Origin: an uncultured Eubacteriales bacterium
Lineage (GTDB): Bacteria > Bacillota > Clostridia > Lachnospirales > CAG-274
Direction of reading: 5' to 3'
DNA: 10,793 bases
Assembly (NCBI GenBank): GCA_902497185.1
Contig: CABVEG010000037.1
Coordinates: 1-10,793 of the forward strand
Both the position numbers and the translations under genes were made by a program. How positions within the stretch are numbered: position 1 is the first letter of the stretch; the number at the start of each line of letters is the position of its first letter. This document shows positions 1-5,981 of the stretch, piece after piece. The notes beneath the pieces were generated by a model. That model was not told where the DNA came from, did no database searches, and saw only the letters and a program-made list of their open reading frames with translations.

Positions 1-1
1 T

Positions 2-826
2 TCTACAGGATTAACAAGAACAGGTATTGACGGACTTAAAATATATATAATTCCTGATTTTAACGGAATAACTGTAAGCAAATTTTTGAGTGTACTTATG
101 GATGCATTGGGGCAGCTGTTTTTTAGCCTTAGTGTGGCAATGGGAATTATGATTGCTTATGGCTCATATATGAAAGATGATGCAAAACTTGTTAAATCAA
201 TTAATCAAATTGAAATATTTGATACCGTAGTTGCCTTTCTTGCAGGTGTAATGGTTATACCTGCCGTATATGTATTTATGGGCAGAGAGGGAATGGAGGC
301 ATCAGGTCCAAGTCTTATGTTTGTGTCTTTTCCTAAGGTGTTTGCAGCAATGGGCGGCATTGGAAGATTTGTAGGCTGTACATTTTTTGCTATGGTCTTT
401 TTTGCCGCACTTACAAGTGCAATTTCTATTATGGAGGCTGTTGTGTCAAGCTTTATGGATGGCTTTGGCTTGTCCAGAATGAGGGCATCGGTAGTGGAAA
501 CAATTATCACTGTTGTTGGTGCTGTTATAGTTTGTCTTGGATATAATAAGCTTTATTTTGAATTAAAACTTCCTAACGGAACTACGGCACAGATTTTGGA
601 TGTATTAGATTATGTAAGCAATAATATTTTAATGCCTCTTGTGTCTATAGGTACCTGCATACTTATAGGTTGGATTGTTAAGCCAAAGGTTGTTATTGAT
701 GAAGTTGAAAAAACAGGCTGTAAATTTGGCAGAAAAAGGCTTTTTATTGTAATGATCAAGTATATTGCGCCTGCATTTTTAATTGCATTGTTTGTAAGGG
801 CTGTTGGTATTTTTAACATATTATAA
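2..826 (+). CDS. Sodium-dependent transporter, NSS/SNF family (3' part, truncated by the window edge)
   Basis: This is the C-terminal part of a sodium-coupled symporter of the neurotransmitter:sodium symporter family, which in bacteria usually imports amino acids across the cytoplasmic membrane. The frame is open from base 2 with no stop, so the gene begins outside the window; the TTG at 86 is internal, not a start. About 274 residues are visible. The segment around LKIYIIPDF followed by LGQLFFSLSVAMG matches the region before and within TM6 of LeuT, whose helix is unwound around the substrate. FFAALTSAISIM matches TM8, and its Thr-Ser pair corresponds to the LeuT Na2 sodium site. Further hydrophobic helices follow, the last ending at the C-terminus after a basic FGRKR stretch, which fits an 11-helix bacterial form. 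Family assignment is confident; the substrate cannot be told. Confidence 0.9.
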   Translation, partial: STGLTRTGIDGLKIYIIPDFNGITVSKFLSVLMDALGQLFFSLSVAMGIMIAYGSYMKDDAKLVKSINQIEIFDTVVAFLAGVMVIPAVYVFMGREGMEASGPSLMFVSFPKVFAAMGGIGRFVGCTFFAMVFFAALTSAISIMEAVVSSFMDGFGLSRMRASVVETIITVVGAVIVCLGYNKLYFELKLPNGTTAQILDVLDYVSNNILMPLVSIGTCILIGWIVKPKVVIDEVEKTGCKFGRKRLFIVMIKYIAPAFLIALFVRAVGIFNIL

Positions 827-873
827 AAAGGTGCTGTTGCATAATAGTTATATATTTTGCAACAGCGCCTTTT
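826..873. terminator. Bidirectional intrinsic terminator between the NSS transporter and deoB
   Basis: Arms 826-840 (AAAAGGTGCTGTTGC) and 859-873 (GCAACAGCGCCTTTT) pair along 15 positions with one G-T wobble and an 18-nt AT-rich loop. The T-run closes the right arm for plus-strand transcripts, and the A-run of the left arm becomes a U-run for minus-strand transcripts. It lies between the two convergent stop codons, so one hairpin can serve both genes. Confidence 0.85.
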
Positions 874-877
874 GGCA

Positions 878-2029
878 TTACAGCATATTTTCCCCCTCTA
901 TTTTTGCTTTAATACCTACGTATTCAGCAATGGTTTTTCCAATATCACTAAATGTTTTTCTTGTGCCTAAATTTTGAGGCTTTACATTTTTGCCATACAC
1001 AAGTATAAAGCTGTGTTCCCTTGAATGGTCTGTTGATGGTGTGGTAGGGTCACAGCCGTGGTCGCTTGTTATAAAAAGAATGTCATCATCTTTCATAGCA
1101 TTCATTATTCTTGGCAGATTATCATCAAAATACTGCAATGCATTGGCAAATCCTTCCACATCATTTCTGTGACCGTAAAGCATATCTGTATCAACTAAAT
1201 TAGTGAATATAAGCCCTTCAAAGTCCTCGTTAATATATTTTATAGTCTGTTCTATGCCTTCAGCATTTGTGTGAGTATGAACTGATTTAGTTATTCCTCT
1301 GTTGCAAAATATATCCTCGATCTTTCCTACACAGGCAACTTCCTTACCTGATTCTTTCATATAGTCAAGAAGTGTTGGAGCTATAGGAGGCAGTGAGAAG
1401 TCTTTTCGCCTTTCTGTCCTTGTGTAATTGCCGTTGCTGCCGGTAAATGGTCTTGCTATTACTCGTGCTACACCGTTTTCACCTTGAAGTATATCTCTTG
1501 CAATTTCGCAAATTCTGTAAAGCTCCTCAACAGGTATAACATCTTCGTGAGCAGCTATTTGAAATACACTGTCTGCTGATGTATATACAATAGGCTTGCC
1601 TGTTTTAACGTGCTCATTGCCTAAATCCTGAATGATTACCGTGCCGGAGGCAGCATAATTGCCTAAAATACCTCTGCCTATTTTCTTTTCAAATTCCTTT
1701 ATTATTTCATTGGGGAAACCATTAGGATAGGTTGGAAAAGGCTTTTCAAGGCTTATGCCGCTTATTTCCCAATGACCTGTTGTAGTATCCTTTCCTTTTG
1801 ATTTTTCTATCATTTTGCCATAGGCACCTATAGGATTTTCAGTTTTTTCATATACATTGTAGCCGTCAATTAAGCCTAAGCCAAGAGAACACATATTTTT
1901 TAAGTTTAGGTCAGGCTTTTTTTCCTTAACGTGCATAAGGGTATTGCTGCCCTCATCACCGTATTCTGCTGCATCGGGAAGCTCGCCTATACCTACTGCA
2001 TCAAGTACAATTATTATTCCTCTCTTCAT
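878..2029 (-). CDS. deoB: Phosphopentomutase
   Basis: This cytosolic enzyme interconverts (deoxy)ribose 1-phosphate and 5-phosphate, linking nucleoside salvage and catabolism to central metabolism. The protein is 383 aa, normal for bacterial DeoB, an alkaline-phosphatase-superfamily metalloenzyme. Aligned by eye with the Bacillus cereus enzyme, the metal ligands are all present: Asp10 (IIIVLDAVG), Asp282 and His287 (TDMLYGH), Asp323 and His324 (SDHG), and His335 (TDHSREH). The phosphorylatable Thr is Thr84 in DTTTGHWE. I chose the ATG at 2029 because AGAGGTGA (2035-2042) sits 5 nt upstream; the in-frame GTG at 2038 is part of that ribosome site and would add only three residues. A sigma-A promoter lies just upstream and a terminator separates it from thrC, so it is transcribed alone. 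No nucleoside phosphorylase gene is adjacent. Confidence 0.96.
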   Translation of the reverse strand: MKRGIIIVLDAVGIGELPDAAEYGDEGSNTLMHVKEKKPDLNLKNMCSLGLGLIDGYNVYEKTENPIGAYGKMIEKSKGKDTTTGHWEISGISLEKPFPTYPNGFPNEIIKEFEKKIGRGILGNYAASGTVIIQDLGNEHVKTGKPIVYTSADSVFQIAAHEDVIPVEELYRICEIARDILQGENGVARVIARPFTGSNGNYTRTERRKDFSLPPIAPTLLDYMKESGKEVACVGKIEDIFCNRGITKSVHTHTNAEGIEQTIKYINEDFEGLIFTNLVDTDMLYGHRNDVEGFANALQYFDDNLPRIMNAMKDDDILFITSDHGCDPTTPSTDHSREHSFILVYGKNVKPQNLGTRKTFSDIGKTIAEYVGIKAKIEGENML

Positions 2030-2049
2030 ATAAATCACCTCTACTATTA

Positions 2050-2078
2050 AGTATATCTGAAAATCGGTAAAACATCAA
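2050..2078 (-). promoter_or_regulatory. Sigma-A promoter of deoB
   Basis: On the minus strand, TTGATG (2073-2078) and TATACT (2050-2055) are separated by exactly 17 nt. It lies between the thrC terminator and the deoB ribosome site, giving a leader of only about 15 nt. This supports separate transcription of deoB. Confidence 0.75.
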
Positions 2079-2086
2079 TGTTTTAT

Positions 2087-2113
2087 AAAAAAATCCCCGC
2101 AATTCTGCGGGGA
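2087..2113 (-). terminator. Intrinsic terminator of thrC
   Basis: Stem CCCCGCA (2095-2101) pairs with TGCGGGG (2106-2112) around a 4-nt loop. Read on the minus strand it is followed by A and then seven T (2087-2093). It begins 8 nt past the thrC stop codon. Confidence 0.93.
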
Positions 2114-2120
2114 AAACTGA

Positions 2121-3587
2121 TTAGTTTAATTTGTTTTGTACAAAGCTCTTAAGCTCATCTCTTTCTATAACGGTTTTATGTAAAACCTCTCTCTTATCAA
2201 TACCCTTAATAGGGGCAGGAATGGCAACTCCTGATACATTTTCAAGTTCATCAAGGGCTGCAAAAGGATCAACATCAGCATACTTGCTGTCAATAGCTCT
2301 TAATACATCCTTTGCAAACTTATATGGGCTTGCTGTTGATACTATAACGTTAGGAGTGTTGTCACCTGTTTCGGCAACATATTTATCATAAGATGCCTTT
2401 GCAACAGCAGTGTGAGTATCCATTACATACTTAGTGCTGTCAAACAGGTTCTTGATTGCCTTAAATGTTTCATCAACAGTAGCATACTCGCCTATAAATT
2501 CGTCTTCAATCTTAAATTCATAGCTTCCCTTTGTACTAAGATCGGACATCATATTCTTAGTGGCATCAGAGCTGCTTAAATGGTAAAGAAGTCTTTCAAG
2601 GTTTGATGAAATAAGAATATCCATAGACGGAGAAACTGTTACCATAAATTCTCTGTCCTTAATTGTGTAAGCACCTGTTTTAAAGAAATCATAGAGTACC
2701 TTATTGTCATTTGATGCACAAATAAGTTTGTTTACAGGAAGCCCCATTTTCTTTGCATAATAACCTGCAAGTATATCACCGAAGTTACCTGTAGGTACAG
2801 TAAAGTTAAGTTTGTCACCCATAGTAATCTTGCCGGCTTTTACCATCTGAGCATAAGCATAGAAGTAATAAACAATCTGAGGTGCAAGTCTGCCAATATT
2901 AATGGAGTTGGCTGATGAGAATACATAACCCTTGCTTTTTAACTCAGTTTTTAACTCATTGTCCGTAAATATCTTCTTAACAGCAGTCTGTGCATCGTCA
3001 AAATTACCCTTAATGCCTACAACACAGGTATTTTTACCTGTCTGTGTAACCATCTGTGCTTTTTGAACGGCAGATACGCCATCCTCAGGGAAGAATACAA
3101 TAATTTGTGTACCCTCAACATCAGCAAAGCCCTCTAATGCTGCCTTGCCTGTGTCACCTGATGTGGCAGTTAATATAACTATTTCTTCATTAACTCCGTT
3201 TTTCTTAGCAGCAGTTTTTAAAAGATATGGAAGGATTGAAAGAGCCATATCCTTAAATGCAATGGTTCTGCCGTGGAAAAGCTCAAGGAAGTTGTCGTTG
3301 CCTGCTGATACTACAGGTGCAATAAGCTCTGTGTCAAACTTTTCATCATAAGCTGAATTAATACAATATCTTAACTCATCTTCAGTATAATCAGTAAGAA
3401 CCAGCTTTAAAACCTGATAAGCAAGCTCCTTATAGCTGTATTCGGTAATTGCCTCAAGTGGAAAATCCATCTTTGGCATTGTTTCAGGCACATAAAGACC
3501 GCCGTCCTCAGCAATACCCTTAACTATTGCCTGACTGGCAGTTATTAAACTCTTGTCGCCTCTTGTACTTTTAAACATAATATTCAT
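2121..3587 (-). CDS. thrC: Threonine synthase
   Basis: This PLP enzyme converts O-phospho-homoserine to L-threonine and phosphate, the last step of threonine synthesis. The 488-aa protein has the N-terminal threonine-synthase signature (FKSTRG, then EDGGLYVPE at 27-35), the PLP-binding lysine Lys112 in GRTIAFKDMAL, the conserved loop TATSGDTGKAA (140-150), and the glycine-rich PLP-phosphate loop PTGNFGD (265-271). The length fits the long, E. coli/yeast-like class. The first ATG is supported by AGAGGT 8 nt upstream; an ATG three codons later is less well spaced. It has its own promoter and terminator and no other threonine gene beside it. The leader is only about 45 nt, too short for a T-box or peptide attenuator. 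A 32-bp dyad covers the predicted transcription start, so control may act on DNA. Confidence 0.96.
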   Translation of the reverse strand: MNIMFKSTRGDKSLITASQAIVKGIAEDGGLYVPETMPKMDFPLEAITEYSYKELAYQVLKLVLTDYTEDELRYCINSAYDEKFDTELIAPVVSAGNDNFLELFHGRTIAFKDMALSILPYLLKTAAKKNGVNEEIVILTATSGDTGKAALEGFADVEGTQIIVFFPEDGVSAVQKAQMVTQTGKNTCVVGIKGNFDDAQTAVKKIFTDNELKTELKSKGYVFSSANSINIGRLAPQIVYYFYAYAQMVKAGKITMGDKLNFTVPTGNFGDILAGYYAKKMGLPVNKLICASNDNKVLYDFFKTGAYTIKDREFMVTVSPSMDILISSNLERLLYHLSSSDATKNMMSDLSTKGSYEFKIEDEFIGEYATVDETFKAIKNLFDSTKYVMDTHTAVAKASYDKYVAETGDNTPNVIVSTASPYKFAKDVLRAIDSKYADVDPFAALDELENVSGVAIPAPIKGIDKREVLHKTVIERDELKSFVQNKLN

Positions 3588-3608
3588 AAATAATTACCTC
3601 TTAAAATA

Positions 3609-3640
3609 AATGATTTACATTGTAGCAATAATAAATCATT
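3609..3640. repeat. 32-bp interrupted dyad over the thrC transcription start (candidate operator)
   Basis: AATGATTTA (3609-3617) and TAAATCATT (3632-3640) are perfect 9-bp inverted arms. Inside them ATTG (3619-3622) and CAAT (3626-3629) pair again around a TAG centre. The right arm overlaps three bases of the thrC -10 box. Because the expected transcript starts near 3631, the RNA would lack the outer arm, so a protein-binding DNA site is more likely than an RNA hairpin. The regulator is unknown. Confidence 0.5.
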
Positions 3641-3666
3641 CTATAATATTTTTGCCCCTTTGTCAA
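3638..3666 (-). promoter_or_regulatory. Sigma-A promoter of thrC
   Basis: On the minus strand, a consensus TTGACA (3661-3666) is followed after 17 nt by TAGAAT (3638-3643, 5 of 6 consensus bases). Transcription would start near 3631, about 45 nt before the thrC ATG. Confidence 0.85.
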
Positions 3667-3674
3667 TTTATTTG

Positions 3675-3698
3675 AGTAAATTTCATATATAATTTACT
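3675..3698. repeat. 8-bp inverted repeat between the divergent thrC and nrdR promoters
   Basis: AGTAAATT (3675-3682) and AATTTACT (3691-3698) are perfect inverted arms 8 nt apart. They sit between the two -35 boxes (3661-3666 and 3698-3703), the right arm touching the nrdR -35. It may be a regulator site or a chance match in AT-rich DNA. Confidence 0.3.
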
Positions 3699-3726
3699 TG
3701 TAAACCTTCTTTTATATTGTTATAAT
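3698..3726 (+). promoter_or_regulatory. Extended -10 sigma-A promoter of nrdR
   Basis: TTGTAA (3698-3703) and a perfect TATAAT (3721-3726) are 17 nt apart. A TG at 3718-3719 one base before the -10 gives an extended -10 element. Transcription should start near 3733, leaving a 30-nt leader with AAGGAGG (3749-3755) placed 7 nt before the ATG. Confidence 0.85.
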
Positions 3727-3762
3727 CTGTATATAAGGATATATTGTGAAGGAGGATTTGCT

Positions 3763-4221
3763 ATGAGATGTCCTTTTTGCGGTAAAACAGACACGAAGGT
3801 TTTAGATACAAGAACAATGGAGGACTGCACGGTTATAAGACGCCGCAGATTTTGCGATAAATGTGGCGGCAGATTTACAACCTATGAAAGAATAGATACC
3901 ATTCCCTTAACTGTTGTTAAATCAGACAACACAAGAGAGGAGTTTAACAGGGATAAACTTACAAAGGGTATATTAATTAGCTGTAGTAAACGTCCCGTTT
4001 CAAGAGAACAGATTGACGAAATGGTAACGGATATTGAAAATACAATATTAAACACACTTAAAAAAGAGGTACCAAGCAAGGAAATCGGCGAAATGGTTAT
4101 GGAAAGGCTGAAGGAAGTTGATGAGGTTGCCTATGTTAGATTTGCTTCAGTATACAGACAGTTTACTGATGTAGACAGCTTTATGCAGGAGCTTGGAAAG
4201 CTTTTAAAGGATAAAAAGTAG
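3763..4221 (+). CDS. nrdR: Transcriptional repressor NrdR
   Basis: NrdR is the zinc-finger, ATP-cone regulator that represses ribonucleotide reductase genes when (d)ATP levels are high. The 152-aa length is typical. The N-terminal zinc ribbon is complete: MRCPFC (Cys3, Cys6) and CDKCGGRF (Cys31, Cys34), with the characteristic basic RRRRF and FTTYER stretches. The ATP-cone spans roughly residues 49-139, beginning LTVVKSDNTREEFNRDKL. The ATG has a strong AAGGAGG 7 nt upstream and a well-formed promoter. It stands alone, divergent from thrC; no ribonucleotide reductase gene is in the window, which is common because NrdR acts in trans. A hairpin follows the stop codon. Confidence 0.97.
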   Translation: MRCPFCGKTDTKVLDTRTMEDCTVIRRRRFCDKCGGRFTTYERIDTIPLTVVKSDNTREEFNRDKLTKGILISCSKRPVSREQIDEMVTDIENTILNTLKKEVPSKEIGEMVMERLKEVDEVAYVRFASVYRQFTDVDSFMQELGKLLKDKK

Positions 4222-4259
4222 ATTATATTCATTTTTCCGTACCCCTTAAAGAGAACATA

Positions 4260-4288
4260 ATGAATATCCGTCTTTGACGGATATTCAT
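4260..4288. terminator. Hairpin after nrdR, probable terminator with a weak T-tract
   Basis: ATGAATATCCGTC (4260-4272) and GACGGATATTCAT (4276-4288) form a perfect 13-bp stem with a TTT loop between convergent nrdR and the acetyltransferase gene. Only ATTTCTC follows on the plus strand, and no long U-run on the minus strand, so termination efficiency is uncertain; it could instead be an RNA-stabilising 3' hairpin. Confidence 0.55.
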
Positions 4289-4350
4289 ATTTCTCAAATA
4301 TTAGTGTGAAATAAAATCATACTTTGATAATTTAACTTTTTTATATTCTT

Positions 4351-4824
4351 TTATTTCATTTGAATTTGAGGTACATTATATTCAAATTCAATATCTGCTC
4401 TTTTAAATTCCCAGTATTTTTTATTTAATGCAACTTCTTTAAAACCGAACTTTTCATAAATATGTATTGCAGGCTTTAAGATCCTATTTGAAATTATAGA
4501 TATTTTTTTTGCACCGTGGTTTATTGAATAATCCATACAGGCTTTAAATACGGCGCTGCCTGCTCCTGTTCCCGTATACTGATTTGCTGCTGCAAGCTTT
4601 AATATTTCCCACACTCCGTCTTCAAGGGGCATAGCCATACAGGTCGCAATAACTTTGTTATGGTCTATGGCAAAATAAATCATACTGCCCTTTTGCAGCA
4701 GTTCTTCAACACTGTTAAGTATATCATAATCAGCTTTTTCCACTATAAAATAACGTTCAATCCAAGAAGTGTTAAGTCTTATAAAATCTACCTTGTATTT
4801 TGGGTCATATTCAATTATTGTCAT
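4351..4824 (-). CDS. GNAT-family N-acetyltransferase
   Basis: This is a 157-aa protein of the Gcn5-related acetyltransferase fold, which moves an acetyl group from acetyl-CoA to an amine. The acetyl-CoA-binding motif A is seen in EILKLAAANQYTGTGAGSAV (73-92), whose QYTGTG matches the Q/R-x-x-G-x-G/A signature that holds the pyrophosphate. The motif B region NRILKPAIHIYEKFGF (113-128) is the usual Asn and Tyr-containing helix before the last strands. The N-terminus is tyrosine- and aromatic-rich, as in many small-molecule GNATs, but the acceptor cannot be named. The start has GGAGG 10 nt upstream, slightly long spacing. It is divergent from the LysR-type gene with 109 bp between; that arrangement would allow the regulator to control it, though nothing proves this. 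Confidence 0.88.
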   Translation of the reverse strand: MTIIEYDPKYKVDFIRLNTSWIERYFIVEKADYDILNSVEELLQKGSMIYFAIDHNKVIATCMAMPLEDGVWEILKLAAANQYTGTGAGSAVFKACMDYSINHGAKKISIISNRILKPAIHIYEKFGFKEVALNKKYWEFKRADIEFEYNVPQIQMK

Positions 4825-4840
4825 ATTATAAAAACCTCCA

Positions 4841-4869
4841 TTGCTTTTTTTGTATTTATAGTATATACT
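4841..4869 (+). promoter_or_regulatory. Candidate promoter of the LysR-type gene
   Basis: TTGCTT (4841-4846) and TATACT (4864-4869) are 17 nt apart on the plus strand. The -35 matches only 3 of 6 bases. Its -10 overlaps that of the divergent acetyltransferase promoter, so the two could not easily be occupied together. Confidence 0.4.
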
Positions 4870-4870
4870 A
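4859..4870. repeat. Perfect 12-bp palindrome containing the -10 boxes of both divergent genes
   Basis: TAGTATATACTA is its own reverse complement. It contains TATACT on the minus strand (4860-4865) and on the plus strand (4864-4869). Being in the spacer between a LysR-type gene and a divergent gene, it is also in the usual place for such a regulator to bind. Confidence 0.5.
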
Positions 4871-4888
4871 AAAATATATATAAGTAAA
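4860..4888 (-). promoter_or_regulatory. Candidate promoter of the acetyltransferase gene
   Basis: On the minus strand, TTTACT (4883-4888) and TATACT (4860-4865) are 17 nt apart. The -35 is a moderate 4 of 6 match and the area is very AT-rich, so confidence is limited. Confidence 0.4.
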
Positions 4889-4933
4889 ACAAAATTATCT
4901 TATACAAATATTAGAGAAAGTGAATTAAGTGCT

Positions 4934-5803
4934 ATGAACAGATATATTGCATTACAAAAAATTGTGGAGCTTGGGAGTTTTTCAAAAGCTGCTGAAAAAT
5001 TGGGCTATACGCAGTCTGCTATGAGTCAAATGATTTCATCTCTTGAAACGGAATTATCAATCAAGCTGATTAACCGCTTTCGTACAGGAGCAAAGCTGAC
5101 TATAGAAGGAGCGGAATTGTATCCTTATGTGGAAAAGGCAATTTATGCTTATTTGGCTGCACAGGAAAAGGCTAAGGAAATTAAAGGACTTGAAACAGGC
5201 GTTATACGAATGGGTACACTTGCAAGTATTTCAGCTCATTGGCTGCCCGGGATATTAAAGAAGTTTAAGTCAAATTACCCTAATGTGGAATTTGTTATAC
5301 ATCAGGGCGACTATACATCAATTCAGGAATGGATAAAAACGGGAGCAATAGACTTTGGCTTTGTCAATCCCAATGCAGTAAGTGGAATAGAAACACTTGT
5401 AATTAAGGAGGGAGCTATGCTTGCGGTATTGCCTGAAAACCACCCTCTTGCTGAAAATGAAGTTATATCCTTAAAAGATTTAGCTAAAGAGCCTTTTATT
5501 CTTTTGGAGGAGGGGCATTATTACGAGCCCCTGGAGGTTTTTGAATCCATAGGGGTAAAACCAAATGTGGAGTATACAATACATGATGATTATGCAATTA
5601 TGACAATGGTTGAAGCAGGTCTTGGAGTCAGTATATTGGCTGAACTGATTTTACACCGTACAAATTATAACATAGCATTAAGAAGGACTGACCCGAAGAT
5701 TACAAGAACAGTGGCAATAGGCTATAAGGATAAAAACAGTTTGCCTATTGCAAGTAAGAGATTTATTGATTTTATTAGGGACTGTGTAGACGAGTTAGCT
5801 TAA
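4934..5803 (+). CDS. LysR-family transcriptional regulator
   Basis: This is a 289-aa DNA-binding regulator with the standard LysR layout. The N-terminal winged helix-turn-helix covers residues 1-60, with the typical GSFSKAAEKLGYTQSAMSQ and ETELSIKLINR segments. A linker helix follows, then the two-lobed periplasmic-binding-protein-like effector domain from about 90 to the end (start GVIRMGTLASISAHWLPG; later GLGVSILAE). The effector is unknown. The ribosome site is weak (an AGAG/AAAG purine stretch instead of AGGAGG), fitting low-level expression. It is divergent from the acetyltransferase gene and lies directly upstream of, and in the same direction as, the hydrogenase operon, but that operon has its own strong promoter. 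I see no clear terminator after it, so some read-through is possible. Which neighbour it controls cannot be decided from sequence. Confidence 0.93.
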   Translation: MNRYIALQKIVELGSFSKAAEKLGYTQSAMSQMISSLETELSIKLINRFRTGAKLTIEGAELYPYVEKAIYAYLAAQEKAKEIKGLETGVIRMGTLASISAHWLPGILKKFKSNYPNVEFVIHQGDYTSIQEWIKTGAIDFGFVNPNAVSGIETLVIKEGAMLAVLPENHPLAENEVISLKDLAKEPFILLEEGHYYEPLEVFESIGVKPNVEYTIHDDYAIMTMVEAGLGVSILAELILHRTNYNIALRRTDPKITRTVAIGYKDKNSLPIASKRFIDFIRDCVDELA

Positions 5804-5866
5804 AATATGTAAAAAAATTCACAAAATATGTTGCAAAATATTCCAAGTTTTGTTTATAAACGCTAA

Positions 5867-5878
5867 AATTTATAAATT
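5867..5878. repeat. 12-bp palindrome upstream of the hydrogenase promoter, with a repeated TTTATAAA core
   Basis: AATTTATAAATT is perfectly palindromic and ends 12 bp before the -35 box. Its core TTTATAAA (5869-5876) is repeated at 5853-5860, 16 bp away centre to centre, on nearly the same face of the helix. It may be an AT-rich UP element or a paired activator site. Confidence 0.35.
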
Positions 5879-5890
5879 CGACAAAAGGGT

Positions 5891-5908
5891 TTGACAATAA
5901 TTTAACTA
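5891..5908. promoter_or_regulatory. Putative Rex (NADH/NAD+ sensor) operator over the -35 region
   Basis: The 18-bp stretch has the form TTGACAA-TAAT-TTAACTA. Against the clostridial Rex consensus TTGTTAA-N4-TTAACAA it matches 11 of 14 fixed positions, with the right half at 6 of 7. It overlaps the -35 and spacer, where repressor binding would block polymerase. Rex is known to control hydrogenase and fermentation genes in clostridia. The -35 hexamer itself gives part of the match, so chance is not excluded. Confidence 0.4.
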
Positions 5909-5919
5909 GGTATTATAAT
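5891..5919 (+). promoter_or_regulatory. Consensus sigma-A promoter of the hydrogenase operon
   Basis: TTGACA (5891-5896) and TATAAT (5914-5919) are both perfect consensus hexamers with the ideal 17-nt spacer. Transcription should start near 5926, leaving a leader of about 55 nt. A promoter this strong for a hydrogenase operon suggests that it is held down by a repressor. Confidence 0.92.
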
Positions 5920-5928
5920 CAAAATGAT

Positions 5929-5970
5929 AAGGCATAATAAGTATTTTTGCCTTTTATTATAAAAAGGAGG
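5929..5970 (+). promoter_or_regulatory. Leader with competing hairpins next to the first ribosome site
   Basis: AAGGCA (5929-5934) can pair with TGCCTT (5948-5953). Alternatively CCTTTT (5950-5955) can pair with AAAAGG (5962-5967), which would cover part of the AAGGAGG ribosome site (5964-5970). The two stems share 5950-5953, so they exclude each other. A third option pairs ATAATAA (5934-5940) with TTATTAT (5954-5960). The stems are short and AT-rich, so regulation is only a possibility. Confidence 0.3.
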
Positions 5971-5981
5971 ATATGCGTAAT

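Noticed and set aside
86..88. TTG as the start codon of the transporter
   Set aside because: The frame stays open to base 2 and the upstream residues match the conserved region before TM6, so the true start is outside the window.
205..510. Open frame of 101 codons on the minus strand inside the transporter gene
   Set aside because: It is antisense to a clear membrane protein gene and has no recognisable domain or context.
3588..3640. T-box or threonine attenuator upstream of thrC
   Set aside because: The predicted leader is only about 45 nt, with no leader peptide, terminator or T-box motif.
3735..3750. Possible NrdR box (TATATTGTG half-site) in the nrdR leader, suggesting autoregulation
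   Set aside because: Only the right half resembles the palindromic NrdR consensus; the left half matches poorly and there is no second box at a helical-turn spacing.
4307..4358. 10-bp inverted repeat TGAAATAAAA/TTTTATTTCA around the acetyltransferase stop codon, as a terminator
   Set aside because: The loop is 32 nt, the stem is nearly all A-T and overlaps the coding end, so it is probably a chance match in AT-rich DNA.
5804..5890. Terminator after the LysR-type gene
   Set aside because: I found AT-rich repeats but no GC-containing stem followed by a T-run.
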